Below the pieces are notes generated by a model. That model was not told where the DNA came from. It saw nothing but the letters and a program-made list of their open reading frames with translations, and searched no databases. A stretch of DNA of 64,000 nucleotides from JASLDZ01 sp965199975 (lineage in GTDB: Bacteria > Pseudomonadota > Alphaproteobacteria > Caulobacterales > Caulobacteraceae): assembly GCA_965199975.1 (NCBI GenBank), contig OZ241340.1, positions 2,542,001-2,606,000 of the forward strand, given 5' to 3'. The first letter of the stretch is position 1; each line of letters begins with the position of its first letter. The translations under genes were made by a program, and so were the position numbers. Shown piece by piece: positions 35,749-48,122 of the stretch.

Positions 35749-36159
35749 TCAGAGAATGTCTCGCAGCCAGGCGCACAGCGGCGCATCGGCGGGCGGCATG
35801 GGGAAGTCGAACAGCTGGATGGGCTTGACCCACTTCAGCGCCGCATGCTCGCGCCGCTCCACCTCGCCCTCCCAGCGCCGCAGCAGGAAGAGCGGCATGA
35901 GCAGGTGGAAGTCCGGGTAGGCGTGGCTTGCGAAGACGCTGGCGGCTAGGCAATCACGCCTGGCTTCGATGCCGAGCTCCTCGCGCAATTCGCGGATCAG
36001 CGCGTCCTCCGGCGTCTCCCCCGCCTCGACCTTGCCGCCGGGAAACTCCCACAGGCCGGCGAGTTGCTTGCCCTGCGGCCGCTGGGCGATCAGCACGCGC
36101 CCGTCGACGTCCACGAGAGCGGCGGCGGCGACCAGAAGGAGGCGGGAGGGGACGACCAT
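35749..36159 (-). CDS. mutT: 8-oxo-dGTP pyrophosphatase (MutT)
   Basis: A 136-residue Nudix hydrolase that cleanses oxidised guanine nucleotides. The Nudix box is complete, from GGKVEAGETPEDA to RELREELGI, about residues 41-63. The preceding RPQGKQLAGLWEFPGG and the closing PIQLFDFPMPPAD are typical of MutT itself and distinguish it from other Nudix proteins. Start ATG 36159. A large palindrome lies 90 bases upstream. Confidence 0.93.
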   Translation of the reverse strand: MVVPSRLLLVAAAALVDVDGRVLIAQRPQGKQLAGLWEFPGGKVEAGETPEDALIRELREELGIEARRDCLAASVFASHAYPDFHLLMPLFLLRRWEGEVERREHAALKWVKPIQLFDFPMPPADAPLCAWLRDIL

Positions 36160-36249
36160 GCCGCCGTTTAGCCGACAAGCCGGATGGCGTCAGCATGCGG
36201 CTGATGGAGGCCACATCGTGCAGCTCGCGTTGGAGCCGCCGGATACACA

Positions 36250-36287
36250 AATGCTCAGTCGTCGGCGCGCGCCGACGACTGAGCATT
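36250..36287. repeat. Perfect 38-base palindrome
   Basis: The 19 bases from 36250 (AATGCTCAGTCGTCGGCGC) are followed at once by their exact reverse complement, ending at 36287. Outside it, CACA and TGTG extend the symmetry after one unpaired base. It sits between the SWIB gene and mutT, both on the minus strand. As RNA it would form a very stable hairpin but no T tract follows on either strand, so it is not a standard intrinsic terminator. Confidence 0.9.
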
Positions 36288-36333
36288 GTGCAATCCCGCT
36301 CGAGACGACGGCTGACGCCGCCGCTCGAAAAGT

Positions 36334-36678
36334 CTACGAAGCCTTGGCGGCCTTGAGGTGCGCGCTCAGGTGCTTATTCATTTCGAACATGCTTGCCGAT
36401 TTCTTGCCGAAGATCTTCTCCAGCTTGGCGTCTGCGTTGATCTGCCGTTTGTCCTTGGGATCCTGAAGGTTGTTCTTCTTGATGTAATCCCAGACTTTGC
36501 TGACCACCTCGCTTCGAGGCAGATCACTCTTGCCGACGATTTCGGCCAAGTCGGCGGAGGGGGTCACGGGCGCGGTGATGCCGCCGCGCGCGCCGCCTGC
36601 GGGCTTGTCCGTCGCCTTCACCTTCTTCGCCGCCGCCGCGGTCTCGTCCTTGCCGCGCGTCTCCGCCGATTTCGCCAT
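36334..36678 (-). CDS. SWIB/MDM2-domain protein
   Basis: A 114-residue protein with a lysine/alanine-rich N-terminus (about 1-40) and one SWIB domain (about 42-112). Domain hallmarks are LAEIVGKSDLPRSEVVSKVWDYIKKNNLQDP, the INADAKLEKIFG segment and FEMNKHLSAHL. Bacterial SWIB proteins, also found fused to topoisomerase I in Chlamydia, are thought to bind DNA or chromatin-like complexes, but their role is not settled. Start ATG 36678. Confidence 0.92.
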   Translation of the reverse strand: MAKSAETRGKDETAAAAKKVKATDKPAGGARGGITAPVTPSADLAEIVGKSDLPRSEVVSKVWDYIKKNNLQDPKDKRQINADAKLEKIFGKKSASMFEMNKHLSAHLKAAKAS

Positions 36679-36770
36679 TCTTCCGCTCCTAGCTGGCTCT
36701 GAACCTGGATTCTGCGAACGCGACAGAAGCTGCGCAGTTCATCGGACCTCGAAACGCGCCGTCGACGTGC

Positions 36771-38060
36771 TCAGCTGCGGTAGTCGCCGTTGATCGAGAT
36801 GTAGCCGTGCGTCAGGTCGCAGGTCCACATGGTGAAGGCGCCGGCGCCGACGCCTATGTCGCAGGCGATCTCCAATTCGGAGCGCTTCATGTATGCGCTC
36901 ATGGCCGCCTCGTCGTAGCCGGGCGAGACGCCACCGTCGTGGGCCGCGAGCAGGTCGCCGAAGCGGATGGTGAGGCGGTCGCGGTCCACCGGCTCGCCGG
37001 CGCGGCCGACGGCGGCGGCGACGCGGCCCCAGTTGGCGTCCTCGCCGGCGATGGCGGTCTTCACCAGCGGGCTCTCGCACACGGTGCGGGCGATCCTGGC
37101 GGCCGAGGCGGCCGACGCGGCGCCGGTGATGCGCACCTCCACGAACTTGGAGGCCCCCTCCCCGTCGCGCACCAGGTCCTTGGCGAGCTCCAGCAGCACC
37201 CCTTCCAGCGCGGTGCGGAAGCCGGCCAGCCGCGGGTCGGCGGCGTCGGCGATCCAGTCGCCGCCACAGCGGCCGGTGGCGAAGAGGAGGCAGGTGTCGT
37301 TGGTGGAGCGGTCGCCGTCCACCGTCACAGCGTTGAAGGTGCGGGTGGTGGCGTCTGCCAGAAGGGCGTGCAGGGCGCCGGGCGCGATGGCCGCGTCGGT
37401 GGCGATGAAGGAAAGCAGCGTCGCCATGTTCGGCGCGATCATGCCCGAGCCCTTGGCGACGCCGGCGATCTTCACCGCGCGGCCATCTATGTCGCAGGTC
37501 GCCACGGCGCCCTTGGGGAAGGTGTCGGTGGTCATGATCGCACGCGCCGCCTCGTCCCAGCCGTCTGGCGAGAGGCCGAGCGTCAGCGGCTGCAGGGCGT
37601 TGAGCACCTTCCCCGCCTCCAGCACCACGCCGATGACGCCCGTGGAGGCCAGCATCACCTCGTCCTCGGTGCAGCCGATCTCGACAGCCACGGCGTTGGC
37701 GACCGTGCGGCAGGCGGTGATGCCGGGAAGGCCCGTAAACGCGTTGGCGCAGCCGGCGTTGACGACGCAGGCGCGCACGCGTCCCCCGGTCGCCTGCAGG
37801 GCCAGCCTGCACCAGTCCACCGGCGCCGAGCCCACGGCATGATCGGTGAAGACGCCGGCGCAGGCGGTGGCCTGGTCGAAGCGCATCAGGACCACATCGT
37901 CGCGCACAAACTTGTAGAAACCGCCCGAGGCGGCGGCGAGTTCTACGCCGTCCACGGCGCCTATGTCGGGAAAGGGCACGGCCAGCGGCGAGACGGACAG
38001 CCCAGGCTTTCCGGGCTCCGGTTGAACGGTGGCCGGTGTCTGAGTGGACGCGTCGGCCAT
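36771..38060 (-). CDS. argJ: Bifunctional ornithine acetyltransferase / N-acetylglutamate synthase
   Basis: A 429-residue ArgJ, which recycles the acetyl group in arginine biosynthesis. The precursor self-cleaves before the nucleophilic Thr in LASTGVIG to give alpha and beta chains. Upstream CVVNAGCANAFTG and downstream TTDTFPKGA and DGDRSTNDT are family hallmarks. Whether it also uses acetyl-CoA cannot be told by eye. The start ATG 38060 is divergent from secA; the 244-base gap between them has no other gene and should hold both promoters. Confidence 0.96.
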   Translation of the reverse strand: MADASTQTPATVQPEPGKPGLSVSPLAVPFPDIGAVDGVELAAASGGFYKFVRDDVVLMRFDQATACAGVFTDHAVGSAPVDWCRLALQATGGRVRACVVNAGCANAFTGLPGITACRTVANAVAVEIGCTEDEVMLASTGVIGVVLEAGKVLNALQPLTLGLSPDGWDEAARAIMTTDTFPKGAVATCDIDGRAVKIAGVAKGSGMIAPNMATLLSFIATDAAIAPGALHALLADATTRTFNAVTVDGDRSTNDTCLLFATGRCGGDWIADAADPRLAGFRTALEGVLLELAKDLVRDGEGASKFVEVRITGAASAASAARIARTVCESPLVKTAIAGEDANWGRVAAAVGRAGEPVDRDRLTIRFGDLLAAHDGGVSPGYDEAAMSAYMKRSELEIACDIGVGAGAFTMWTCDLTHGYISINGDYRS

Positions 38061-38304
38061 GCGGCCTCCCCTGGGCGGACCCGTCGCGTTGACAGGGTGG
38101 AGGGGGGCGCCTAATTCAGCCCCCGCGCCAAGTCGAGCGATTTGTCGGACACGGGCGGGCGCCTCGCGCAGCCCGTCCTACGGCCGTCAAAGCGCCCGAT
38201 CCCGCCGCTACAGTGTCGCGATCAACCCCGGAGATCGGACCTTCGGCGGCCCGCTCCGGATGCGGCCGCTGAAAGTCTCGCTCTCGTCTGAGACGCCCGC
38301 CGCC

Positions 38305-41085
<2,781 letters not shown>

Positions 41086-41186
41086 AGATCCGCCTTCGCC
41101 GCGGCTCAGACTCGGCTAGAACGGGGAGCTACGCATCGCGCCGCCAGTCGGCTGACTGGACTGCGTCTTAGCGGGAGGATCGCGTC

Positions 41187-42191
41187 ATGATCGGTAGTCG
41201 CCGTGGCGGATCGGGCCGGTCGCCATCGGCCGGTCGGCTGGCCCGGCTGAGCTTGACCGCGCTGGCGACGGCGCTGCTCGCTGGCGCACAGGCGAGCGCC
41301 AACGACTCGACCGCCGAACTCGCCACCGGCGGCCTTCGCCTGACCGTATCGCCCGATGTGGAGCTGCGCGCGGAGGACCTCTACATCTCCCGCAAGCGGG
41401 TGGAGGTGAACTACCGCTTCTTCAACCGCTCGCCGCGCGACGTGCGCACGATCGTGGCCTTTCCCCTTCCGGTCGAACCGCCCGACGGTGGGGACGATGA
41501 GAACGTCGCCGAGCCTGCCGCGGAGCCGGGAAATCCATGGGGTTTCCACGCCTGGTCGGACGGACGGCCCGTGCCGGCGCGCTTGATGCGCCAGGCCACG
41601 CTGAAGAAGGAGGACAACACCGCGCAGCTGGAGGCGCTGCACCTCCCGCTCGATCCGGTCGCCAAGGCGACGCTGTCAGCGGTGAAGCGGCTCTCCGCAG
41701 CCGACCGCGACCGCCTGGTTCGGCTGGGCCTGCTGCGCGGCGGCCGGCCGGCCTGGGCGCTGCAGCCCACCTACGTATGGACGCAGGTCTTCCCAGCAGG
41801 TCGCGAGGTGACCGTACGCCATGTCTATGCGCCCAGCGTCGGCAACCGGGTCGAGACGCCGATCGGCGGCTCCGACCCGGCGGAGGCCGCTGTCTACGCC
41901 CAAAATTACTGCCCCGACGCGGCGCTGAACGCCGCCATCACCCGCTTCAAGGCCGCCCACGCCGAACGCCCGCCCCCCGAGGACCGGATCGACTACGTAC
42001 TCCACACGGGCGCAAATTGGGCCACTCCCATCGGCCGCTTCCACCTGACGCTGGACAAGGGCGCGCCCCGCACGCTGATCAGCGTCTGCCTCCAAGGGCT
42101 ACGCAAGACCAGCGCCACCCGTTTCGAATTGGAACGCCGAAACTTTCGTCCAGCCGGCGACCTCCGGATCCTCTTCCTGAATGGCGAGTGA
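41187..42191 (+). CDS. DUF4424 domain secreted protein
   Basis: A 334-residue predicted periplasmic protein. A basic N-terminus and a hydrophobic segment end at ASA, after which the mature protein begins NDSTAELATGGLRL, the hallmark opening of DUF4424. A central VNYRFFNRSPRDVRTIVAFPLP strand and a later VTVRHVYAPSVG fit the family. Two cysteines near the C-terminal half may pair. Function is unknown. It follows secA on the same strand after 101 bases. Confidence 0.85.
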   Translation: MIGSRRGGSGRSPSAGRLARLSLTALATALLAGAQASANDSTAELATGGLRLTVSPDVELRAEDLYISRKRVEVNYRFFNRSPRDVRTIVAFPLPVEPPDGGDDENVAEPAAEPGNPWGFHAWSDGRPVPARLMRQATLKKEDNTAQLEALHLPLDPVAKATLSAVKRLSAADRDRLVRLGLLRGGRPAWALQPTYVWTQVFPAGREVTVRHVYAPSVGNRVETPIGGSDPAEAAVYAQNYCPDAALNAAITRFKAAHAERPPPEDRIDYVLHTGANWATPIGRFHLTLDKGAPRTLISVCLQGLRKTSATRFELERRNFRPAGDLRILFLNGE

Positions 42192-42295
42192 TGGTCCGCT
42201 CCTGCGCCACCTAGCCGCGATTGCGTTTCGATGGGCCGCGACGTCACATTTGGCGGATGGCTGACGCAGTGGCCGGTTCGGAACTCGGGCGCAGA

Positions 42296-43441
42296 TCAAG
42301 CCCGGCTGTTGACGAAAGTCACCGTCACACCGGGGCGAACCGAGCCCGCCAGCTGCGTCGCGTCCCAGTTGGTCATGCGCACACAGCCGTGGCTGGCGGT
42401 CTTGCCGATCTCGCTGGGCGAGGGCGTGCCGTGCAGGCCGTAGCTGGGGGCGTTGAGGTCGATCCACACCACGCCTACCGGGTTGTTGGGTCCTGAAGGC
42501 ACGACGAACTTGCCCTGCTTCTTCGGGCCCCAGGTGAGCTTCTTCGGATCATAGGTGTACTTCGGATCGTGCGCGACGCCGTTGACCTTGTGGACTCCGG
42601 TGGGCGACGGCTTGTCGGTCGAGCCCACGGTCGCCGGCATGAAGGCGATCTCCTTGTCCTCGCGGTCGTAGGCGCGGACCGCGGCGTGCGCTTTGTCGAC
42701 GCGTATATGGTCGACACGCGGGATGGCGATTGCGCCGGGCTGGGCCACCGCGATCACCGTGCCCATCTTGCCGAAGTCGGCGCCGGGATTGAGCGCCTTT
42801 AGCGCATCCTCCGACATGTGAAAGCGCTCCGCCAACATCTCGCTCGGCCGCGTGTAGCCCACTTGCTTGAGCTTCGACATGGCGACGAGGTTCTCGCCCA
42901 CATCCGGATAGTAAGGTCCCGCGGCGTCCTGCGCGGTGACGGTATAGATGGCGGCGACCGGCTGGGGCGGCGTGGCGTTGAGCTTGGCCCAGACCGCCTG
43001 CGTCAGCATTCCGTGGCTGTCGTCGATGCCGTTCATGGATTCAAAAGCTGAAACAGCGTGCTGGAAGTTGGAGCCGCGCAGGCCGTCGATAACGCCGGGC
43101 GAGGCGTCGGCGCGGGCGAGCAACACCTGCGCCTTGATCAGCATGGGGTCGGGAGCCGACTCCTTCTCGGGCGCGCCCGCAACGCCGCTTGCCGCGGGCG
43201 CAAGCGCGAAGCCCGCGCCGTTGATATTATCGACCAGCGCCTGAGCCCCCGCAGGACCGACGGGCGTGGTAGGCGGCGGCGGCTTTGGAGCGGGAACCTT
43301 CGGCGGCGCGGCGGTGTGTGGCGGGGGCGCGGCGGCGGGTGGCGGGGGCGCGGCCTTGGCCTGACCGTCGCCGCCCTGAGAACATGCCGCCATCGACAGC
43401 GAAACCGCCCCGAAGGCGGCGTTGGTGAGGAGGCGGGTCAT
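42296..43441 (-). CDS. L,D-transpeptidase (YkuD) lipoprotein
   Basis: A 381-residue predicted lipoprotein with lipobox MAAC (about residues 17-20), a long Pro/Ala linker to about residue 65, a peptidoglycan-binding-like helical region, a LysM-like segment around SEMLAERFHMSEDALKALNPG, and a C-terminal YkuD domain with LHGTPSPSEIGKTASHGCVRM. The catalytic cysteine is about residue 353. It should make 3-3 crosslinks in peptidoglycan or attach proteins to it. It is divergent from the ABC exporter with 94 bases between. Confidence 0.93.
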   Translation of the reverse strand: MTRLLTNAAFGAVSLSMAACSQGGDGQAKAAPPPPAAAPPPHTAAPPKVPAPKPPPPTTPVGPAGAQALVDNINGAGFALAPAASGVAGAPEKESAPDPMLIKAQVLLARADASPGVIDGLRGSNFQHAVSAFESMNGIDDSHGMLTQAVWAKLNATPPQPVAAIYTVTAQDAAGPYYPDVGENLVAMSKLKQVGYTRPSEMLAERFHMSEDALKALNPGADFGKMGTVIAVAQPGAIAIPRVDHIRVDKAHAAVRAYDREDKEIAFMPATVGSTDKPSPTGVHKVNGVAHDPKYTYDPKKLTWGPKKQGKFVVPSGPNNPVGVVWIDLNAPSYGLHGTPSPSEIGKTASHGCVRMTNWDATQLAGSVRPGVTVTFVNSRA

Positions 43442-43535
43442 TGCGAAATCCAGCGTGGCCGTATGGCTACAAGCCCTCGGCCGCACCGGCCGTTCCACGT
43501 GGCGTGCAGCTTCGCCGCGCCTACATGAACGCGCC

Positions 43536-45329
43536 ATGAGCCTCGCCTCCCAGGACACTGAAACCAAGGCGCGGCCGCTGTCCAACGGCGCCGTCCTGAG
43601 CTTCGTCGCGCGCCAGTGGGCGCGGCGGCCATGGTCGCTTGCCCTGCAGGTGGCGCTGATGCTGGCCGCCACCGGCTGCGACATCGCCATCCCCTGGGCC
43701 GCGGGCCGGCTGGTGGATGCGGTGGGCCGCCCCGGCCGCGCCTTCGCGGCCGCCGCCACCGCAGCGGCGGTGCTGACGGCGCTCTACGCCCTGCTCTACG
43801 GCCTGCGCACCGGCGCCTACCGCATCATGAACCGCTTCGCCGCCACCAACATGGAGGAGGTCGTCGCCGGCGCCTTCCAAAGCGTGCAGCGCTTCAGCTC
43901 GGAGTGGCACGCCGACAGCTTCGCAGGCGCCACCGTTCGCCGCGTCAGCCGCGCAATGCAGGGCTATGACAACGTGTCGGACGCGGTCTTCCTCATGCTC
44001 GGGCCGACGGTCGTGGTGCTCGTCGGCATGGCCGTGTCGATCGGCCTACGGTGGCCCTGGATCGGCCTCTTCACGGCGGTCATCGTGCTGGCCTACGGCG
44101 GGCTCAACCTGCTGCTCACCGCGCGGTGGGTGCGGCCCGCCAACCTGCGCTCCAACGCGCTGGATTCCGAGCTGGGCGCGGCGATCGCCGACGCGGTGGG
44201 TGGCAACGCCGCGGTCAAGAGCTACAGCGCCGAGGCCCGCGAGGACGCCCGCTTCGGCGCCCTGGCCGCCGACTGGCGCGAGGCGACGATCCGCACGTGG
44301 AACCGCTTCAACAACCTCTCCATCATCCAGAACGGCCTGCTCATCGTCCTGCAGACCGGCCTCGTGGGCCTTTTGCTGCTGGCCTGGTCTCATGGCCGCG
44401 CCACGCCCGGCGACGTCGCCTTCGGCGTGAGCGCCTTTCTGCTGATGGCTGGCTATCTACGCTCCTTCCCCGAGACCGCTCGCAATCTGCAGCGCGGGCT
44501 GGACGACGTGATGGACGCTGCGGTCTTCGCCCGCACCGCCCCCCAGGTGGACGACTGCGAGGGCGCTCAGGACCTCGTGGTCGGCGTGCGCGAGCCCGCG
44601 GGCGAGATCGCGTTCGACCATGTCACCTTCGGCTACGCCGGCGCGGCGACGCCGCTGTACCGCAACTTCTCGCTCACCATCGCGCCGGGCGAGCGGGTGG
44701 CGCTGGTGGGCCCGACGGGCGCGGGCAAGTCCACCTTCGTCAAGCTCCTGGAGCGGCTCTACGACCTGCAGGGCGGCCGCATTCTGATCGACGGGCAGGA
44801 CATCGCGCAGGTCACCCAGCGGTCGCTGCGCCGCGCCATTGCTCTGGTGCCCCAGGAGCCGGCGCTGTTCCACCGCTCCATCGCCGAGAACATCGCCTAC
44901 GCCCGGCCCGACGCCACGCGCGGCGAGATCGCGCTGGCGGCGCGGCGCGCGCGCGCCGACGCCTTCATAGAACGCCTCCCCAAGGGCTACGACACGCTGG
45001 TCGGCGAGCGCGGCGTCAAGCTCTCCGGCGGCGAGCGCCAGCGGGTGGCCATCGCCCGCGCCTTCCTGGCCGACGCGCCGATCCTGGTGCTGGACGAGGC
45101 CACCTCCTCGCTCGACGTCTCCACCGAGAAGCTGGTGGCCGCGGGCGTCGAGGCGCTCATGGCCGGGCGCACCACCATCGTCATCGCCCATCGCCTCTCC
45201 ACTGTGCGCAGCGCCGACCGCATCCTGGTGTTCGACGACGGCGCCGTCGTCGAGGAGGGCCGCCACGTCGACCTCCTCGCCCAAGACGGCGCCTACGCGC
45301 GGCTGACGACCGCGGCGGAGACGCACTGA
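43536..45329 (+). CDS. ABC exporter, fused membrane and ATPase domains
   Basis: A 597-residue half-transporter of the ABCB/MsbA type. The membrane domain (about residues 20-320) has six predicted segments; the ATPase domain follows with Walker A GPTGAGKST, Q-loop VPQEPALF, signature LSGGERQRV, Walker B ILVLDEATSS and the H-loop IVIAHRLSTV. It would act as a homodimer. The substrate is not evident; lipids, drugs or metal-thiol conjugates are possible. ATG 43536 is chosen because the ATG at 43525 is out of frame and closes at once. Confidence 0.93.
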   Translation: MSLASQDTETKARPLSNGAVLSFVARQWARRPWSLALQVALMLAATGCDIAIPWAAGRLVDAVGRPGRAFAAAATAAAVLTALYALLYGLRTGAYRIMNRFAATNMEEVVAGAFQSVQRFSSEWHADSFAGATVRRVSRAMQGYDNVSDAVFLMLGPTVVVLVGMAVSIGLRWPWIGLFTAVIVLAYGGLNLLLTARWVRPANLRSNALDSELGAAIADAVGGNAAVKSYSAEAREDARFGALAADWREATIRTWNRFNNLSIIQNGLLIVLQTGLVGLLLLAWSHGRATPGDVAFGVSAFLLMAGYLRSFPETARNLQRGLDDVMDAAVFARTAPQVDDCEGAQDLVVGVREPAGEIAFDHVTFGYAGAATPLYRNFSLTIAPGERVALVGPTGAGKSTFVKLLERLYDLQGGRILIDGQDIAQVTQRSLRRAIALVPQEPALFHRSIAENIAYARPDATRGEIALAARRARADAFIERLPKGYDTLVGERGVKLSGGERQRVAIARAFLADAPILVLDEATSSLDVSTEKLVAAGVEALMAGRTTIVIAHRLSTVRSADRILVFDDGAVVEEGRHVDLLAQDGAYARLTTAAETH

Positions 45330-45447
45330 GGCGGCGTTGCGCCGCGCCGCCTTGTGTGCGGCGCACCAAATGCTACCCCTTGGCGCTCCTTCCCCAGCGT
45401 CGACCGCGAACACTCCCGTCCGCGCGCCGCCGCGCCCGACCTGCGGC

Positions 45448-46323
45448 ATGGCTGAGATCAAGACCGTCGGCGTGATCGGCGCCGGCCAGATGGGCGCCGG
45501 CATCGCTCACGTCTGCGCGCTCGGGGGCTACGACGTGCGCCTCTACGATCAGGCCGGCGCGAACGTTTCGGCAGGGCTGGAGACCATCGAGCGCAACCTG
45601 CACCGCCAAGTCGCCCGCGGCACGATCACCTCGCAGGCTCTGGAGGAGGCTTTTCCGCGCGTGCGCGAGGCGCGGCTGGAGGAAGTGGCCAAGGCCGACC
45701 TCGTGATCGAGGCGGCCACCGAGGACGAAGAGGTCAAGAAGGCGGTGTTCCGCGCGATCGTCCCGCACCTGGCGACGGGCACGCTGCTGGCCTCCAACAC
45801 CTCGTCGATCTCGATCACGCGACTGGCCTCGGCCACCGACCGCCCCGAGCGCTTCATCGGTCTGCACTTCATGAACCCGGCGCCGCTGATGAAGCTCGTC
45901 GAGGTGATCCGCGGCATCGCCACCGACGCGCCGACCTACGACGCCGCCGTCGCCTTCGCGCAGAGCCTGGGCAAGACCACCGCCAACGCCGAGGACTTCC
46001 CCGCCTTCATCGTCAACCGCGTGCTGGCGCCGATGATCAACGAGGCGATCTACACCCTCTACGAGGGCGTCGGCACCGTGGAGGCGATCGACACCGCGCT
46101 GAAGCTGGGCGCCAACCACCGCATGGGCCCGCTGGAACTGGGCGACTTCATGGGGCTCGATGTTGTGCTGGCCATCATGAACACCTTGCACGAGGGGCTG
46201 GCGGACTCGAAGTATCGGCCGTGTCCGCTGCTCGTGAAGTACGTGGAGGCCGGGTGGCTAGGTAAGAAATCCGGCCGCGGCTTCTACGACTACCGCGGCG
46301 AGACCCCCGTCCCGACGCGCTGA
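45448..46323 (+). CDS. 3-hydroxybutyryl-CoA dehydrogenase
   Basis: A 291-residue member of the 3-hydroxyacyl-CoA dehydrogenase family, single-function type. The NAD-binding GVIGAGQMGAGI is at residues 7-18, the catalytic His in GLHFMNPAP, and Ser/Asn in ASNTSSISIT. The C-terminal domain has VNRVLAPMINEA and the closing KSGRGFYDY. It interconverts acetoacetyl-CoA and 3-hydroxybutyryl-CoA, linking to fatty acid and PHB metabolism. ATG 45448 gives the normal N-terminus; the upstream extension is low complexity. Confidence 0.95.
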   Translation: MAEIKTVGVIGAGQMGAGIAHVCALGGYDVRLYDQAGANVSAGLETIERNLHRQVARGTITSQALEEAFPRVREARLEEVAKADLVIEAATEDEEVKKAVFRAIVPHLATGTLLASNTSSISITRLASATDRPERFIGLHFMNPAPLMKLVEVIRGIATDAPTYDAAVAFAQSLGKTTANAEDFPAFIVNRVLAPMINEAIYTLYEGVGTVEAIDTALKLGANHRMGPLELGDFMGLDVVLAIMNTLHEGLADSKYRPCPLLVKYVEAGWLGKKSGRGFYDYRGETPVPTR

Positions 46324-46501
46324 CGCAGGCTAGGCCGCAAACCGGTCAAAGAGGCCGCGCTCCCTTCCCGCCTCGCTCGGCCTTGTGCCGAGGGTTCAAG
46401 GTGTAGCTCGCCCCGCGGCATTATGCGTTCGCTCGACGTTGGGACATGGGCAACAAGGTCGAGGAGGTTTGTGAAACGCGCCAGCCTGAACCGGCCAAGC
46501 T

Positions 46502-47035
46502 TCAGCTTGCGGGCTTGGCGCCGGCGCTGGCGCACTGGCGCCCCGGTGACGTTCCCCAGACTTCGCTGTCCGGCGCCCACCCCGTGGTCTTGTCGGCCGT
46601 CAGCTTGCACCAGCCCTCCTTGCAGACGCCGAGCGACGCCGTCGCCCGCGCGGCCAGTTCGGCCGTCACCCGAGCGGTCTCCACCGGCCTGGCGCGCAGC
46701 GGCAGGGGCGTGGCGGCCACACGCATGACGCGCGCCGCTTCCGCTACGGTGCGGCGGTGCACCCAGGCGGTCTGGCCGTCGGGATCGCAGACGCGGCGCC
46801 ACTCCGCCGTCTCGGCGGTGACCTGTAACGGCAGGCCGCGGGCGCGATAGGTCCACACGGCCGGGTAGTCGTCACCGGGACCGGAGCGGGCGTTCACCGT
46901 CTCGAACTTGGTGGCCACGTAGCGCGGCACGGGCAGGCCTGACGGCGTCTCGCGGCCGTCGGGCTGGGTCGCCGCCTTCTCAGCGGGCGCCGGCGCCTTG
47001 TGACAGGCGGCGAGCGCCAACATCACCGCAGCCAC
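46502..47035 (-). CDS. SH3b-domain lipoprotein-like protein
   Basis: About 177 residues. The mature part has two bacterial SH3-like segments: FETVNARSGPGDDYPAVWTYRARGLPLQV...WRRVCDPDGQTAWVHRR and a second TPLPLRARPVETARV...GWCKLTADKTTGWAPDSEVWG. These usually bind peptidoglycan or surface partners. A lipobox-like LALAAC follows the start. The start is uncertain: GTG 47035 leaves a very short signal peptide, and no better in-frame ATG, GTG or TTG is seen upstream. It is convergent with the dehydrogenase and divergent from the next gene. Confidence 0.75.
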   Translation of the reverse strand: MAAVMLALAACHKAPAPAEKAATQPDGRETPSGLPVPRYVATKFETVNARSGPGDDYPAVWTYRARGLPLQVTAETAEWRRVCDPDGQTAWVHRRTVAEAARVMRVAATPLPLRARPVETARVTAELAARATASLGVCKEGWCKLTADKTTGWAPDSEVWGTSPGRQCASAGAKPAS

Positions 47036-47135
47036 ACCTGCGCGCCATTGGCCACGCGGTAGGCGTGAGCTACAGGCTGGCGCAGGCGCAGTCTGGCCTC
47101 GCCCCCCGTTTTTCCCAGCCGACCGTCCGCCCGTC

Positions 47136-48122
47136 ATGGCCGCCACCAAGCCCAAAGTCGTGGTCACGCGCAAGCTGCCGGACGCAGTGGAGCTACGCAT
47201 GGCCGAGCTGTTCGACGTCGAACTGAACGCCACCGACCGTCCGTCTACCGTGGACGCGCTCAAGGCCGCGGTCGCCCGCGCCGATGTGCTGGTCCCCACC
47301 GTCACCGACCGCATCGACGCCGAGGTGCTCGCCGCCGCCGGCCCGGAGCTGAAGCTGATCGCCAACTTCGGCGCGGGCGTGGACCACATCGACCTGGACG
47401 CCGCCACCGCACGCGGGCTGCTCGTCACCAACACGCCCGGCGTACTCACCGACGACACCGCCGACATGGCCATGGCGCTGATCCTGGCCTGCGCGCGCCG
47501 GCTGGTCGAGGGCGCAGCGGTAGTGCAGGCGGGCCGCTTCGAGGGTTGGGCGCCGACTTGGATGATGGGCGCGCGCCTGCGTGGCAAGGCGCTGGGCATC
47601 GTCGGCATGGGGCGCATCGGCCAGTCGCTGGCCAGGCGCGCGCGCGCCTTCGGCCTGGAAGTGCATTACCACAACCGTCGCCCCGTCCCGGCGCAGATCG
47701 CCGAAGAACTGGGTGCGCGCTACTGGGACAGCCTCGACCAGATGCTGGCCCACATGGACGTGGTCAGCGTCAACTGCCCGCACACGCCGGCGACCTACCA
47801 CCTGCTCTCGCGCCGGCGCCTGAGGCTGATGCAGCGGCACGCCATCCTGGTGAACACCGCGCGCGGCGGCGTGGTCGACGAGGCGGCGCTGGCCGAGCTG
47901 ATCGCCGCTGGCGACCTGGCCGGCGCGGGCCTCGACGTGTTCGAGCGCGGACCCGCCGTCGACCCGCGCCTCCTGGCGCTGCCTAATGTGGTGCTGCTGC
48001 CGCACCTGGGCTCGGCCACGCGCGAGGCGCGCGAGGAGATGGGCGGGAAGGTCATCGTCAACATCCGCGCCTTCGCCGATGGCCACCGCCCGCCCGACCG
48101 CGTGCTGGCCGCGATGTTGTGA
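47136..48122 (+). CDS. D-isomer-specific 2-hydroxyacid dehydrogenase (glyoxylate reductase-like)
   Basis: A 328-residue NAD(P)-dependent dehydrogenase. The nucleotide-binding motif is GIVGMGRIGQSLA. Catalytic residues appear in NTARGGVVDE (Arg), the DVFE motif (Glu) and LLPHLGSAT (His). The ANFGAGVDHIDLDAA region and the overall length match the GyaR/GhrB group, which reduces glyoxylate or hydroxypyruvate. The exact substrate is not decided by the sequence. The next gene overlaps its stop in GTGA. Confidence 0.92.
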   Translation: MAATKPKVVVTRKLPDAVELRMAELFDVELNATDRPSTVDALKAAVARADVLVPTVTDRIDAEVLAAAGPELKLIANFGAGVDHIDLDAATARGLLVTNTPGVLTDDTADMAMALILACARRLVEGAAVVQAGRFEGWAPTWMMGARLRGKALGIVGMGRIGQSLARRARAFGLEVHYHNRRPVPAQIAEELGARYWDSLDQMLAHMDVVSVNCPHTPATYHLLSRRRLRLMQRHAILVNTARGGVVDEAALAELIAAGDLAGAGLDVFERGPAVDPRLLALPNVVLLPHLGSATREAREEMGGKVIVNIRAFADGHRPPDRVLAAML

